NCBI RefSeq assembly: GCF_000699445.3
Contig: NC_067197.1
Coordinates: 3,416,152 to 3,480,151 of the forward strand
Origin: Schistosoma haematobium
Lineage: Eukaryota > Platyhelminthes > Trematoda > Strigeidida > Schistosomatidae
Reading direction: 5' to 3'
DNA length: 64,000 bases
The translations under genes and the position numbers were made by a program. Shown here in pieces: positions 35,966-47,739 of the stretch; position 1 is the stretch's first letter, and each line of letters opens with the position of its first letter. A model generated the notes under the pieces. The model made no database searches, was not told the origin of the DNA, and saw only the letters and a list, made by a program, of their open reading frames with translations.

Positions 35966-38490
35966 AGTATAGAGTCCGTTATTTCATTCGAGAACCTGAA
36001 ATCTTTAGATCCTAACGTTGTTGTACGACCCACTGATGTATCAATATTGGGGATAACTGGACACAGTCTGCCCATACGAGGATGTTGTGAATTGCTAATT
36101 AGAGATGATAATTCACTATACATACGTTGTGAATTTTTAGTTAGCGAAACAGGACTGTCAATACTGGGCTTGAGGAATTTGTAAAGGCCTAAAGTGGAGT
36201 TGTCTTTCCTAGTTTCTAAAGAAAATTCTGATGCTTTACCTAAAGATTTGATAGCTATGTGTGCCAAGTGCTGCGGAGGTATGAAAATTGAGCCTATAAA
36301 ACTTCAAGTGCAGGGTGATCCAGTCTTTCTTAAAAGACGAATAATTCCATATGGTCTTTGAGAAGCAGGACATAAGATATTAAATGATTTGTGTGAGAAA
36401 GGCATAATTGAACCGATTTAGTCTTGAGCATGGGGTACTTCTATTGTTATGCCACTGAAGTCGGATGTCAAGACTCCTAGGATATGTGATGTCTATAGAT
36501 TAACATTGAACTCCCGTTTATTGAAGCAAACGTGCCCAACGGTAGAGGCTGAAGATATTCTAAATCCACTTCATGGTTCTTAAGTTTTCTCGAAAGTTGA
36601 TATAAAAGATGCTTATCTTCAAATCCCTTTGGATCAATCTTCATCTATTTTGACGACAATTAATTCAGCTTTTGGTCTGTTAAAATACAATTTCCTTCCA
36701 TTTGGTCTAAGTTGTTCTCCAGCCATATTTCAGGAAGTTATGAATAAAGTAGTTAGTGATCTTGAGGGTGTTTACGTTTATATGGATGAACTCATTGTTC
36801 ATGGTCCCAATATAGTAGTTCATGACCAGAGACTTATTGCCCTATTGCCCCGTTTGTATGAGAAGAATATTAAGGTGAATCCAAATAAGTGTTCATTTTG
36901 TATACCTCGTTTTGAATGCCTTGGACACCTAGTTGATGGTAGTGGTATTAGACCAGATATAAAACGACTAGCTTCACTGACAAATGCACCGTCTTTAAAA
37001 AATCCTACTGAATTACGTTCACTAATGGATGCTCTTCAATACTATTCCCGTTTTATTCCTAATTCTTCTTGTCGTGCAAATTGTTTATTTAATATTTTGA
37101 CATCCAATTCATTCAAATGCGGTGAGGAACAAGAGTTATGCTTACGAAGTCTATCAAAGTTTCTTCAAAGTGATGCTGTTCTTCAAAACTACTCTCCTAG
37201 TGTACATTCTGTGCTTATTATTGATGAATCGCCTTTGGATATTGGCGCAGTTTTGGAGCAGGAATGTAGACCAGTTATTTGTGTTTCACGCAAACTTACT
37301 GTTACTGAACAAGGTTATTCACAGACTCAGCGAGAAGCATTAGCTGTGTTTTGGGCTGTTAAAAGACTTCATAAATACTTATTCGGAACAATTCAATATA
37401 CTCACTGATGATGAAGTTTTAATGTTTATTTGTCATCCTGAAAAATCCTTAACAAGTTCATCAGCTGCTATGTTTCAACGATGGAGTGTTGCTTTGTGTG
37501 CCTAAGACTATGCAGTTCAGCACAGGAGTGTCAAACGAATTCAACGCGTCGACTACATTTCTCGACAATCAATACAAGACGGACCTGTTTATACTCCATA
37601 CTGTTTGTTAGTGTAATCTTTAACAGTGAGATGTCCAAATCTCATTAGTGAAACTCGTAGATACTTTAGGTGTATACTCAGTGCTATACGGAAAGGCTGG
37701 ACTGCTTATTCGAAACGTAGATTTCCTGTTTATTTATCAAAGCGGGATTAGCTGGCATTTTGAGGTATTTTGTGTCCAAATGATCGTGTTGTTATTCCTC
37801 CTTTATTGCCTAAATCTGTCGTTGAAGATCTTCATACTGGTCATGTAGGTGTTGAGAAAATAAAGTCCTTGGTAAGGCTCACATGTTGGTGGCCAGAGAT
37901 AAATGCAGATATATTTCGTACAGCAAACAATTGTGAGAAATGTCACCAGTTGAAAAATCATCCTTCGAAGTGGACTCCATGGCCAGTATCATCTGAGGCC
38001 TGGCATAGAACTTATGCAGACTAATGTGGTCCGATTCTTGGCAAATACTGTGCACTTGTAGTCATTGATTCTTCTTCAAAGTGGCCTGAATTTTTTTCAC
38101 GACACCAGAATCCAAGCATTAGGAAAAATATCTAGTCGAGAAGGGGTTCCCACGGTGCTAGTGACCGATACTGGCCCTCATTTCGCTGCGGATGCAGTTA
38201 CTACCTGGTTGAATGGTATAGGGTGCAGACATTCGTTTATTGCTCCCAGACATCCTTGTCCTAATGCTCAAGCAGAAAAGTTTGTCAGGACATTGCAAAC
38301 TGCTATTGATTCTATTGCCGCCTGGACATTTAATGAGCTGGAGAGGGGAGTAGATGCGTTTCTATCGCAGTATAGAAATGCCAGACGTGTTGAAAGAGAC
38401 TCTGTCAAATCTATCAAAAGGAAGAATTCTTTCGTCCAATATGAGGTGTTTGGAGTCCGCAGAAGTTACATGTTATCGTGGAAATGATCT
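35966..38490 (+). pseudogene. Protease remainder, RT, RNase H and integrase of gypsy element 2
   Basis: After the insertion, the protease resumes with SIESVISF...RPTDVSILGITG and ends GLSILGL. RT shows VFSKVDIKDAYLQIPL, FLPFGLSCSPAIFQ and an active-site box VYMDELIVHG in which YMDD has become YMDE (36779-36790). RNase H follows (TQREALAVFWAVKRLHKYLFG). Integrase has the finger (DLHTGHVGVEK...NCEKCHQLK, 37770-38024), VTDTGPHFAADAV and HPCPNAQAEKFV. At least five in-frame stops lie in 36180-36590 alone. Not functional. Confidence 0.9.
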
Positions 38491-38757
38491 TCGACCAGCC
38501 AAGGGGATCGCGGTGAAGAACGTCGGGAAATCTATGGTGCGTATTCAGGGTATCAATGACTTAAGTAAACACAACCGACATGTTGATCAAATACAGTTCC
38601 AGGAACCAGGTGAGTCTGTTCGGTTGTTAATTATAATGCTAATGAGCATATTCTAGATCATACAGGGTCTACATCCAATACACGGTCGGACAGACACAAG
38701 AAGAATTTAAGAACAAGACATACAATCAGCTACAGACACTTAGACTCCAATTTAAGC

Positions 38758-38880
38758 TGTGGCGGATGTGGTGTTTGTATAAACTAACATACGTTATCGC
38801 TTATCTAGTTCTTTGTGATCCAATCGCGTTATTTCTAGGATTCTTAGATTGTACTATAGTTCGTATACCTCTAATTATCA
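38758..38880 (+). repeat. 3' LTR of gypsy element 2
   Basis: Starts TGTGGCGG and ends CTAATTATCA. It lacks about 65 bp present in the 5' copy and has many substitutions, showing an old insertion. Confidence 0.75.
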
Positions 38881-38889
38881 GAAAAACAG

Positions 38890-39950
38890 TAGTGGGTGCG
38901 TAGCAGCGATATACCTACGATCTTGCTCAATTGCACATCAAGTGTACACTCACGAGTTCAATCATAATGAATCTGTAAGGTGCTCAATAAGATTGTCTAA
39001 AACTTCGAGGTGTCTTGATGGTTACGTCTACAGGAAGCTCACTGATGGCATACAGTACAACAATCACATGACGAAAAGATTATTTCACTCTACTTGTCTG
39101 GACTGCATTCATATCCTGACTCCATGAAATTCAGTTTTCTCATGGTCGATGTTGCTGAACATACGTACACTGAAGGTGATAAATCTACTGAAGCTTGATT
39201 CCTTGACCTCATTGAAGTTCTTGGATTATTTTAGAATGTGAAGTTAGCAACTCGTTGGAGAAAAAGTCAGACTCCGTCAATCTTAGACTGCATATTTAAA
39301 AACGAAGAATTCTTAAATGAAAATTCCTCAATATTGGTTCTTCGTCTTTGTGGCAACCTCTCACGGCAACGACAAGCAACCTGCAGCGATAAAGAATCTC
39401 ATTCGTCGGTTTCAGTAGGCAAAAGTCCTGTATAGCCAAATTTTACTGACCGCAGTGTACAGATGGACAAGCACCCTTAATTGCAAGGGGAAGATTAACG
39501 TCACATACCTTGACTTCTCGAAGGCCTTTTATTTGACAAATTATGTGTCTCATCAATAAGCTCAAACGATTAAGCACCAAGCCATTGACGTTGGAGTGGG
39601 TTACTTCACACCTAAATAATCAACTTTTTGAAAGCGAGTTAGATCTCATTCTTTCTCAGAATATGGAATGTTATAGGATGTTCCCCCAAGTTTCAATACT
39701 CGTAACTCTTGTTTTCTTAAGTTCTATAAACGACTTTACTCAGCAGGAGACATGCGATTTATCACTTTTCCACGTTGATGTGAAAATCTGGAGGTAAATT
39801 TGCAATTAAGATGATAAACTGACTTTTAAGGAGAATCGAACTCGACTTCAAAGCTGGGCGGACAACAACTGACTTACTTTTAACACTGAAAAGTATGAAG
39901 TGGTCGACCTGTGATATGTCGTAGACTAGGAATACAACTTGGTAACTCCA
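38890..39950 (+). mobile_element. Decayed CR1-like retrotransposon fragment
   Basis: In scattered frames: endonuclease C-terminal text TRWRKSQTPSILDCIFKNEE (about 39245-39310), RT text VTYLDFSKAFY (about 39505-39535), then NKLKRL and a degraded active-site block LFHVDVKIW (from LFADDVKIW) at about 39765-39795. The order and wording parallel the CR1 copy at 15.5-17.2 kb. Too decayed for exact limits. Confidence 0.72.
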
Positions 39951-40212
39951 CTCTAGAAGTATCCAAGGTTGTGTTTGTACTCTATGATCTGAATTCATAT
40001 GCCAATTTTAACATAAATGCTTATCGAGCAATAAAGTTTTGAGTTAATGTACCTTTTAGAACAATTCAATAACTGTTCTAAAAAATCTTTAACAAGAACG
40101 TCCATATATTTGATTTTCAAACTTGAATTTCAACTTATGTATTTGTTGTACTGTATCCATAAGGAGTTCATGAAGCAACCTTGCCAAGGCACACTTTCAA
40201 AGGTGTTTCAGG

Positions 40213-40271
40213 ATGAGCGAGAGTGATGCTCTTTTCGATGACGTATATGAGCTTCATGAAATTATTGGAAA
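40213..40271 (+). CDS. CASK: CASK exon 1: start of CaMK-like domain
   Basis: First coding exon of CASK, the membrane-associated guanylate kinase scaffold of synapses and cell junctions that begins with a CaM-kinase-like pseudokinase. ATG at 40213. It encodes 19 residues (ALFDDVYELHEIIG in the middle) plus two bases of Lys, donor GTAATT at 40272. It fits the family N-terminus, F.DVYEL.EVIGKGPFS. The ATG is preceded by TTTCAGG, so a splice acceptor (5' UTR exon or spliced-leader site) may sit just before it. Confidence 0.9.
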
Positions 40272-41320
40272 GTAATTTCAAAGATCATGGTGTTTTAACT
40301 TTTTCCGCAGGAATCAGCTCGTGTTTTTCTAATGAAACGAGGAATAATTTGAATTTTACAAACGTTATGTAGTGTAGCTTTATTTTGGAAGCGCTGATGA
40401 TAACCAAAACTCTGTGAAGTTTCTTTTTGTTTCATTTTTGTGCTCTTAGTTTCATCGACACAATTTCGGTACGACTTAAGAAAAATTTGCGATCTTGACA
40501 TTTAGCCAATTTCCTTATTTCGGGGAAATTGTTGTCCCTTTTGGATAAACCTTGGGGAAGCCTTAATATAAAACTTTTAAGAAATCTTTGGAAAGTGGGA
40601 CAGAACCCCCAAAGTTTTCGAAAGTCCTGGAAAATATCCAAAATGTTTGGGGAATATTTTGTTTTCTTCAATATTTCCCTATAATTTTATAACACTGAGG
40701 TTTTCCTCGTTATTTTAGGAAACTTTGGAAGAAACTGCCAGTCGTTTCACGATTTTGGGGAAAACCCAAAAATTTTCCAGAAATTCCCCAAATTTTCCTC
40801 AAAATAGGGAGATTGGTTATGACTTTGCAATTTCTTTATAAACTTAAGAAATATAAATTTGTGCACACACCTGTCTCCATTGTTACGTCTAAGAAACGTA
40901 ATTAGGTGTGTCTTGTGCGTCACTCATTGCGACTGGAATAAAGTTGGGGAAATTTTGGGATTTTCCCCCAAAGTCGTAATAAATATGGTAGTTTACCCCA
41001 AAGTTTGTGAAAAGTTTAGGGAAAAACCCCACAGCCTTATTAGGTTCTGTGGAAATTGTCCGAATTACCATTTCAGGACTAAACATCTAGATTGAACAAT
41101 GATTGTTCAATGATCTCACTGTATATGATCGTTAGGTCGAGGTCTTCTGTACCCAAATACATGCAAACTACAGTCGATCATACCTCATGTTTCCTTTAAA
41201 ACAGACTAATCTATGTACATAGCAATGTTGGGAAAGAGGTGTATAGTTCATTATTCTAAGCAGCTCATTTTCGTGTTTTACCCTTTTATTAATCACTATA
41301 TTTTGTCACATTTTTTTCAG
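40272..41320 (+). other. CASK: CASK intron 1 with GGGGAAA/TTTCCCC-rich stretch
   Basis: 40500-41060 is full of short GGGGAAA, GGGAAAA, TTTTCCCC-type words on both strands in an otherwise AT-rich intron. No coding or repeat family is recognised. Confidence 0.5.
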
Positions 41321-41433
41321 AGGGCCTTTCAGCGTTATACGACGATGTACTCGTAGGGATACTGGTACTGAGTATGCAGTTAAAATAGTTGATGTTGTAA
41401 AGTTTACAAGTAGTCCAGGACTTTCTACAGCAG
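41321..41433 (+). CDS. CASK: CASK exon 2: kinase subdomains I-II
   Basis: Acceptor TTTTTTTCAG ends at 41320; donor GTAACT starts 41434. Encodes GPFSVIRRC (glycine loop), [12 protein letters not shown] (ATP-site Lys) and TSSPGLSTA plus one base. The G base joins AC of exon 3 to give Asp. The wording is very close to vertebrate CASK. Intron 2 downstream is 7.7 kb and full of repeats. Confidence 0.95.
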
Positions 41434-42800
41434 GTAACTACTTTTCAACAATATCTTGGTTAAAATATGCAGTAGTTAATCTGATATTTGAAATTATAGA
41501 TTAGACTAAGCTGGGAAAAAACGTGAAGATCGACTGTTAGTTGGTTTCTTGTCTTATCGCCGGTTGGAAATAAGAAAATACTTATGTTGAGATAATGGAC
41601 TAAAGTTTTAGAGGAAGATGTGAAATGAATGTGTTTGCCAATAAGACCGGTTAAAAACGATGCTATTCGACGTTTCCAGTCATTGATCCTTGTTTTTGCG
41701 CCGAGTTCAATCAGTTCATCAGTATTTACATTTGTGACTTTAGCTTCAAACTTCAATGCGTTACTCTTCTACGTTATTAGGTCTAGATAGCCATCAGCTG
41801 GTTCAGTGGATGTAATAATATTTTTGAGGGTCTTTATTTTTCCATTGTTAATATTCAAGATTTTATTTCATCTGTCTCTGTTAACGTACATGAACTACAA
41901 GTGGATGACTCATTACTGTTCATAGATACAAGTTTTATTGTATTTTTGAGTTATGGTTATCTCGAGAGTGCAGGACGAGGATTTCATCTTAACATTCTAT
42001 TTCTGAACGTCGACAACGGGGAAATTTACATTTTTTATAGTAGATAATAAATGAAGATTTATCGTTAGTAACCTCCTCCTCAGACTTTAGAGTGATTAAT
42101 CCATAAATATTCTATCACGATATCTAGTGTAAGATATATACCCATAAAAGTTTTGAGTGAACTAATTCTAAAATTTTGTATCGTTTTTTGGGATTAATTT
42201 CACTGAAATATTGAATGCACTTATGTAAAAACACATTTTGAAAGGATAATTTCACTAGGTAATATTCGGCCATGTACATACGTTCAAACTTTATTGCAAA
42301 ATAAAAATTAACTTACATCGAGTGAATCCTTACAAATTCTTCTTACACCTTATTCACAGGTAATTAGTTTCAAAATCAATTTTCACGATTCTTATGGAGA
42401 AGCTATGATTAACTGAGTCGTCATATCTGATCTAAAGAAGTTATCAATTGACTGATTGGAAGAATATTTTGATGTATTAAGAATTAATCACAAGTGAAAA
42501 TATAGAGCTTTTGATTGAGGATCAGTAGCTAGAGAGCAGCAACGAGGTTGATAACCCTGCTAGAGTTATGAGTGAAAACCGTACTTAGATTTCATAACAT
42601 AGGAATTAAACAACTCTATCGTTCTCAATGGTTCTTTAGTTTTGGTCTATTTGTATCGATGGCTACTGTTATAACTTGTGGCCTGTGTACCTTGTTAATT
42701 TATAACGTAATGATACCGCCAATTAAAGAACAGTGAGTTATCGATCGGACCAATGACTCGTGAAAGCCCGTACAAGCAGTCTAGAGTTCCTATCGGTCCT
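41434..42800 (+). other. CASK: CASK intron 2, left part
   Basis: AT-rich, no recognised feature. Confidence 0.4.
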
Positions 42801-43200
42801 GCTTACCGCCCAGCCCAGCCTGTTAAGTCCAGAACAGTAATCTCATCCTCTGAAATATGAACCATGTAATTCAAACATACTGGGCTTATATACCAACAAG
42901 GCAGACTACATTGTACCACAAAATAGGAAACAACATTTGTACAAGAATTAGCCAAATGTGGCTGTGAATAAGGGAGATAGTAATTGATAGACATAGTATA
43001 ACTCAAGAATGGTAAATCGTATAATAACAGTTCATTGATTGAAATAAAGCTTATGATAAGAGAAACACGAATATGAATAGTTTAGTCATTTAACAGTTAT
43101 ACGATAAAAATTTACGCATAGTACTAGTCCATAAATGGGTTCCAAAGTTACCATTCGTTATTCTCATCGTCATATAACAACTATATTCGAAATAAGTTTT
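42801..43200. repeat. Dispersed repeat, copy 1
   Basis: Shares blocks with 59745-59986 plus 60672-60730: ...GTGGCTCTGAAT/GTGGCTGTGAAT..., a TAGTAAGTCGTA/GGTAAATCGTA block, and at its right end GAGTTACCATTC/AAGTTACCATTC followed by CGTC. Family unknown. Confidence 0.6.
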
Positions 43201-43589
43201 ATTCAGGTTTTTAATCAAGGGATCAAATGCTTACATATTGCTTACACATTGCAAGAAGAATATATGAAAAAACCGAAGAGCTTACTACTATAAAATAAGT
43301 ATTCTTGTAATTTCTTTTTATAAAGAAGTCTTATATATTCAAATATAGAACGAGAAGACAAATGGTCTCCAAAGTTAAATCAACAGTATTTTAAATGCTA
43401 AAATGTAGAAGCAATATACCTACTATTATTCCAAAGTTGCGTCTAGTATAGCCGAAGTGCGCGCTAGTTTCTCAACCAAACCATTTATCATTATTAATTG
43501 CAACTCACAATAGTTGCAATATGTGGTCGTACACTATGGATGTACACAAACCCAGAAATCATGTATTTAAATAACTTCACATTAATTCA

Positions 43590-43754
43590 TTTTGCATTGG
43601 ATGTTTGAATCCTCGCATTGACTCTTATTGGCATATATACATCCTGTGTAGATTACCTCGATATTGCCTTAAGTTACAAGCATTATAAACAGGGATGGAT
43701 AGTGGCTAAGAAAGGAATCTAGGACGCGCGTTTTGTCCTATTTCGAACTTTTCA
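43590..43754 (-). repeat. Sm-alpha-type SINE, ribozyme and 3' part
   Basis: On the minus strand: CAGCTGAAAAGTTCGAAATAGG..AAAACGCGCGTCC, followed by the SINE 3' part. The known Sm-alpha hammerhead has CTGATGA here and GAAAC in the second strand; both are mutated (CTGAAAA, CAAAAC), so it is inactive. Confidence 0.75.
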
Positions 43755-44112
43755 GCTGTTTATAATGCTTGTAATTTAAAATCATATCAAAAGGATACTC
43801 TCAGTATCCACATATACCAATAGGAGACTGATAAGTGACAGACATAGATAACAATGATAAAATTAAAACAACTAACACACGATAAATTAAAGTTAAGGCG
43901 ATTGCACAAGCTAGTGGCTATCTTGACTTGGTAGCTAAGTGTATAACGCGTTATGGCGTTTTCAGTGAACGGTATTGAGTTCAAATTTTGTATCGAACAT
44001 CAACTCTAAACTGTAAGTACATCGATATAAATAGTCCTACATACGACAAAACGTGCATCCTCGATTCCACTGCTAGTCACTATCCATCTTTGCTTATAAC
44101 ACTATCAACATT
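43755..44112 (+). repeat. Sm-alpha-type SINE, more than one unit
   Basis: Starts with a unit 3' part, then a tRNA-like head (TAGCTAAGTGTATAACGCG, degraded B box) and a degenerate ribozyme ending ACGTGCATCCTCGATTCCACTGCTAG. The 3'-part-then-head order shows it derives from a tandem dimer. Confidence 0.7.
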
Positions 44113-45879
44113 AGTTCTAATTCTTTTCAATCTATACATAACACCAAATGATTCATTAAAAGAATCATGAATGTGTTATACTGTCTTTCTTAGACATTAT
44201 TATAGAAACATATGTTTGCTCAAATATCGTTTGTTTTTTTTATTTCCTTCTATTGGATATTAAGTAATAAGTATTGAACCCACATTTTTTTCTTTTAATA
44301 ATTGACAATTTGTTACTCTAACCTTAGGTTTTATTAAAATTATATCGTCACAACAATTTCTTCATTGAATGATTTCAATGGATATCTTAATTCCTATCTG
44401 TAAGGTTTTGTAAACGTACAAATGTGAGTGTATGTATCTTTATATATGTCTAACGATCGAAACTATCTATTTACCTTATTTCCCCCCCCCTCATTTATAA
44501 CTTCTTTTTTTCCCCTTATATATTCGTGTGTATCGTTGGAAAAACGTCGGTCAATTTGTTTTTTTTTTATTTTTAAGTGGAACTTTTTTTTCTCCTTTCC
44601 CATTTTCTAAAATATTAAATTAATGCTTAAATATGGTTACTATCGTTGTCTATCTACCTGTCTATCTTACACTCATTTTCTTATTTATAATTTCATTCAT
44701 ACACACATATAGACACATATACATCCATCCATGTGCACAGCACCAATGAGATGAAAAAAAAAACAGAAAGAAAATGTGAGAAGAAGAAATCCTCTCTTTT
44801 GACTAAAAGATTTAGTTCGATTTTTACTTACTATTACCATTAAGTTAATTTATTGAGTTTTTATATGAAAGTAATGAACTGGAACGTAAAAAAGAATAAG
44901 TTTTATTATTGTTTTCAGCCTAAATAAGTAACAGTTATTAGAAAAATCTATTTTGATCATTATACATAGTTGAATAATAATTACTGACATTACAATTTTG
45001 TTTATACTAGGAGAATTTTCTCGATCTGATACATCATTTTCATTGTTATCAGTGATATCGATTATAGAAGGATTGAATAATTATGATTTATTGGTCTAGT
45101 CTAGCCTCTTGCGTAGGAGGTCTATTCCACATTGGAATGCGGCAAAATCAAGAGATGCAGTCATATGGTAACCGAAGACCAAAATAGGTTTACTCACTAT
45201 TCACCCTCTCAGGATCCTGGAGCCTATGTACATCAATAGTTTGGAAATAAGGTTTCTTCCACCGCCCTGGGTAGATCTTCCATGTCTACCAAACCAGCTC
45301 AAGCACCGAATTTTATCTAATTGTCATCTCACCATCATAGAAAACGTTACCATGTGAAGATAGTAACTAGGACTGTCTTGATAGAGGTTATATACTCATG
45401 GAAACAGAAGAGCATTTAGTGAAGTAGAATAGGCTCTTCTCATCCTCAGGTGTTTCAGAACATTTGGAGACACTGAAATTGATTTTAAGTCATGCCAGTT
45501 TGTTTTTACAACCACTGATTTCCATCTTAATGACCCAACCTACCGTTTTACCCTACAAAACTTAAACTAGTAGTTGCCAACTTCAAAAAGAAGTATCATA
45601 GGTTGTTCTGTCGATAATTAGACTTCTTCATTACTAATCTACTTTGATTTCAACATCTTCCATCTGAAAATTCCTAAGACGATGAAAGATCACAAGCTGA
45701 CCAACTTGCATGAAACTTATCATCTAATATGAACGTCGCTTCGTCCGTGATATTATTATACTCGATGAACTGCAGTAACATTGAAAACCTTGCATATTGA
45801 CTCACCAATTCAAGGGATTATACCAAGGGATGGTAAAGTCGAAGTCAAACTAATTCTGGATTGAAATCATGAACTGATT
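44113..45879 (+). other. CASK: CASK intron 2, middle part
   Basis: 44460-44600 is low-complexity, T/C-rich. 45195-45320 shares GGAGCCTATGTACA...TTTGG...TTCTTCCA with 59288-59340 and may be a small dispersed repeat. No coding sequence is seen. Confidence 0.4.
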
Positions 45880-45965
45880 GTTGTTAGACCACCATTGAGG
45901 ACCTAGAAGTACTGAATGACTGTTCCGTCCTATGGTTAGACTTCTCAGAAGTGCGCGGATCGGTT
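45880..45965 (-). repeat. Second-family hammerhead SINE, partial
   Basis: Minus-strand ribozyme and tail remnant (CTTCTGAGAAGTCTAACCATAGGAC...). Core residues are lost. It abuts the next copy head to head. Confidence 0.65.
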
Positions 45966-46205
45966 GAAATTAGACATTAACACCATTAGATGCTGACTCA
46001 GTGGTCTAGTGGTTAAGCGTTGGCGAGCGAGACAAAAGGTCCTGAGTTCGAATCCCGTGAACGGGGTCGTGGATGCGCACTGCTGAGGAGTCTCACAATA
46101 GGAAGAAATAGTCATCTGGTGCTTCCAGGTTTTTAATAGTGATCTAACATCAGTCGGTTCATGATCTTTATCAAAAACTTAACAATCTCCACAACCCTAT
46201 ACTGA
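45966..46205 (+). repeat. Second-family hammerhead SINE
   Basis: tRNA-like head with A box (CTCAGTGGTCTAGTGGTTAAG) and B box (GAGTTCGAATCCC), then ribozyme 46077-46122. CTGAGGAG and GAAA strands are intact, the GCACTG/TGGTGC closing stem survives with wobble pairs, but the short stem III ACGGCCGT has become ATAGTCAT. The tail ends near ...TCTCCACAACCC. Confidence 0.8.
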
Positions 46206-47030
46206 TAAAAGCAATTCATGGAATCGTTAAAAAAAATACTATGTTGATAAGTTTTAAAAAACCTACGGTTAGTAGTATAGGACTTGACCGATTTTATTAA
46301 CAACATGAAATGTTTACGTAAAAGTGCTTTAATTACAGTTAACACACTGAAATTAATGAATATTAACTAGTGCAATTTAATGTTGATAACCTGCTTCTTG
46401 TTTATGATGTCAAGGAAATTGTTGAATTGATTAGTTTATACTTATGGGTTATTGACATAGATTTTTAGTTATCAAGCTTTTAAAACATAAATTCTAACAT
46501 ATATAACCTCATTGTGTATATCAAAGAAATCATAGTTATTTAAAAAAGTTGTACAGTCAAGATAGATACATAAAACCTTAACAAGTTAATCCTTGTAGCT
46601 ATGTAAAGCTTAAATGTAAACAAGTTATTCTTATATGTAATTCTTTATTTATTTGAAATCCTATACATTGTAAATCCTATTTCATATCCTTCTGAATCCT
46701 GAACATTACAATCAGTTCACTATTCATTTCATTTCCAGACCAATAGTTATAAAAAATACCGTTAGGAAAAAGAAAGGCGATCCTATGATATTAATTTAGT
46801 CCACTATGTTACACACTCAGATAGAACAATTGTAGATTTGTTTATATACACTTAATTAACCATATATATAAGAATCTATAGTTTGTGATATATGTAACAG
46901 GACTACTTTACAATTCAACTAAATAAAAACAACAATAACAACAATTATAAACTCTAATTTACAGTGTCTAGTATTCTAATAATTGAAAATATACATAAAC
47001 ACTGAACAACGTATATCGTCCAGTAATATC
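46206..47030 (+). other. CASK: CASK intron 2, unassigned
   Basis: AT-rich, no recognised feature. Confidence 0.4.
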
Positions 47031-47045
47031 ATTGATAATGCACTA

Positions 47046-47209
47046 TTACTTAATTACTTACGCCTGTTACTCCTCGTGGAGGAGCATAGGCCGCTCTTCT
47101 AGAGTTACTACCGGTCCTAAGCCCGGATAAAGGAGAAGGGTTGGGCATGGGGTTAGCGACCCCATCCCGTAGAAAACTAACTCGCTAAAAAACGCTAACC
47201 TGAAAAATA
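47046..47209 (-). mobile_element. 164-bp RTE mini-copy with inverted 5' part
   Basis: 47046-47096 is the RTE 3' end on the minus strand (TTACTTAATTACTTACGCCTGTTACTCC). 47097-47209 is the RTE leader (TTACTACCGGTCCTAAGCCCGG) on the plus strand. Flanks are a 15-bp duplication with one mismatch, ATTGATAATGCACTA (47031-47045) and ATTGATAATACACTA (47210-47224). This fits a 5'-inverted (twin-priming-like) RTE insertion. Confidence 0.82.
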
Positions 47210-47384
47210 ATTGATAATACACTAAAGAACATATATACATGTTAATCGAATAATTAGGTATGACTTTCATAATCAACTTCTAGAATTCAATTTCTCCAAA
47301 CGGGAATATTAGTTTTTATTCAAACAGTTTAGGAATTTAAAAATTGCCTAGTTAAAAAATTCTTTCCCTTTCGTTCTGTTTGAT

Positions 47385-47570
47385 ATTCATTGCTAGCCAT
47401 TATCTGTCTTTGCTTAAAAAGCTTATGACTTAAGGCTATATCGAGGCAACCCGCACAGGATGCTTATATGCCTATTAGTGACTGATCAATTACAGTCTTA
47501 AATAACAATTGGAAGATGCAAATAAAACAACACTAAGTGAATTTGATTTATAGTTGTTTGGAAATTCATT
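47385..47570 (+). repeat. Sm-alpha-type SINE 3' part
   Basis: Starts TGCTAGCCATTATCTGTCTTTGC and continues through the TATCGAGGCAACCCGCACAGG block into the GTCTTAAATAACAAT.GGAAGAT part found in the other copies. No head or ribozyme. Confidence 0.7.
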
Positions 47571-47739
47571 AGTCACAATATATTTTCAGAAAGTAGAGTT
47601 TTTTGAGACGGTGGAGAAGATTTGTAGTTCAGCTGAAGTAGAGTTTTTCTTTAAACGGTTTGATTAAAGTATAAAGAAATATTTGTTCGTTTACGATTTA
47701 TGAAATTTCATTAAAGCATATACAGTCGAGACTTAATTA

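Larger units (their letters stand above)
30173..38880 (+). mobile_element. Ty3/gypsy LTR retrotransposon 2, older, split by a BEL insertion
   Basis: LTR-like ends at 30173-30360 and 38758-38880 share GGTGTTTGTA, GCTTATCTAGTTC, TTATTTCTAGGATTCTTAG and TAATTATCA but differ by substitutions and a deletion. Possible target duplication CAAAA/GAAAA is imperfect. PBS candidate TGGCGTCGCGATGG starts at 30364. Gag and the protease start lie at 30374-31333. The rest of protease, RT, RNase H and integrase lie at 35966-38490. The BEL element 31334-35960 separates the two halves within the protease, right after the VDTG motif. Numerous stops and frameshifts show long decay. Confidence 0.9.

Noticed and set aside
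30173..38880. One single 8.7-kb retrotransposon with coding on both strands
   Set aside because: The minus-strand part has its own LTR pair, inverted tips and CAGGC duplication and splits the plus-strand protease, so these are two nested elements.
46000..46060. Genuine tRNA genes at the A/B-box positions of the SINEs (also near 50700, 53700, 61920)
   Set aside because: They do not fold into a full cloverleaf that I can see and are followed each time by the same ribozyme and tail, so they are SINE heads.
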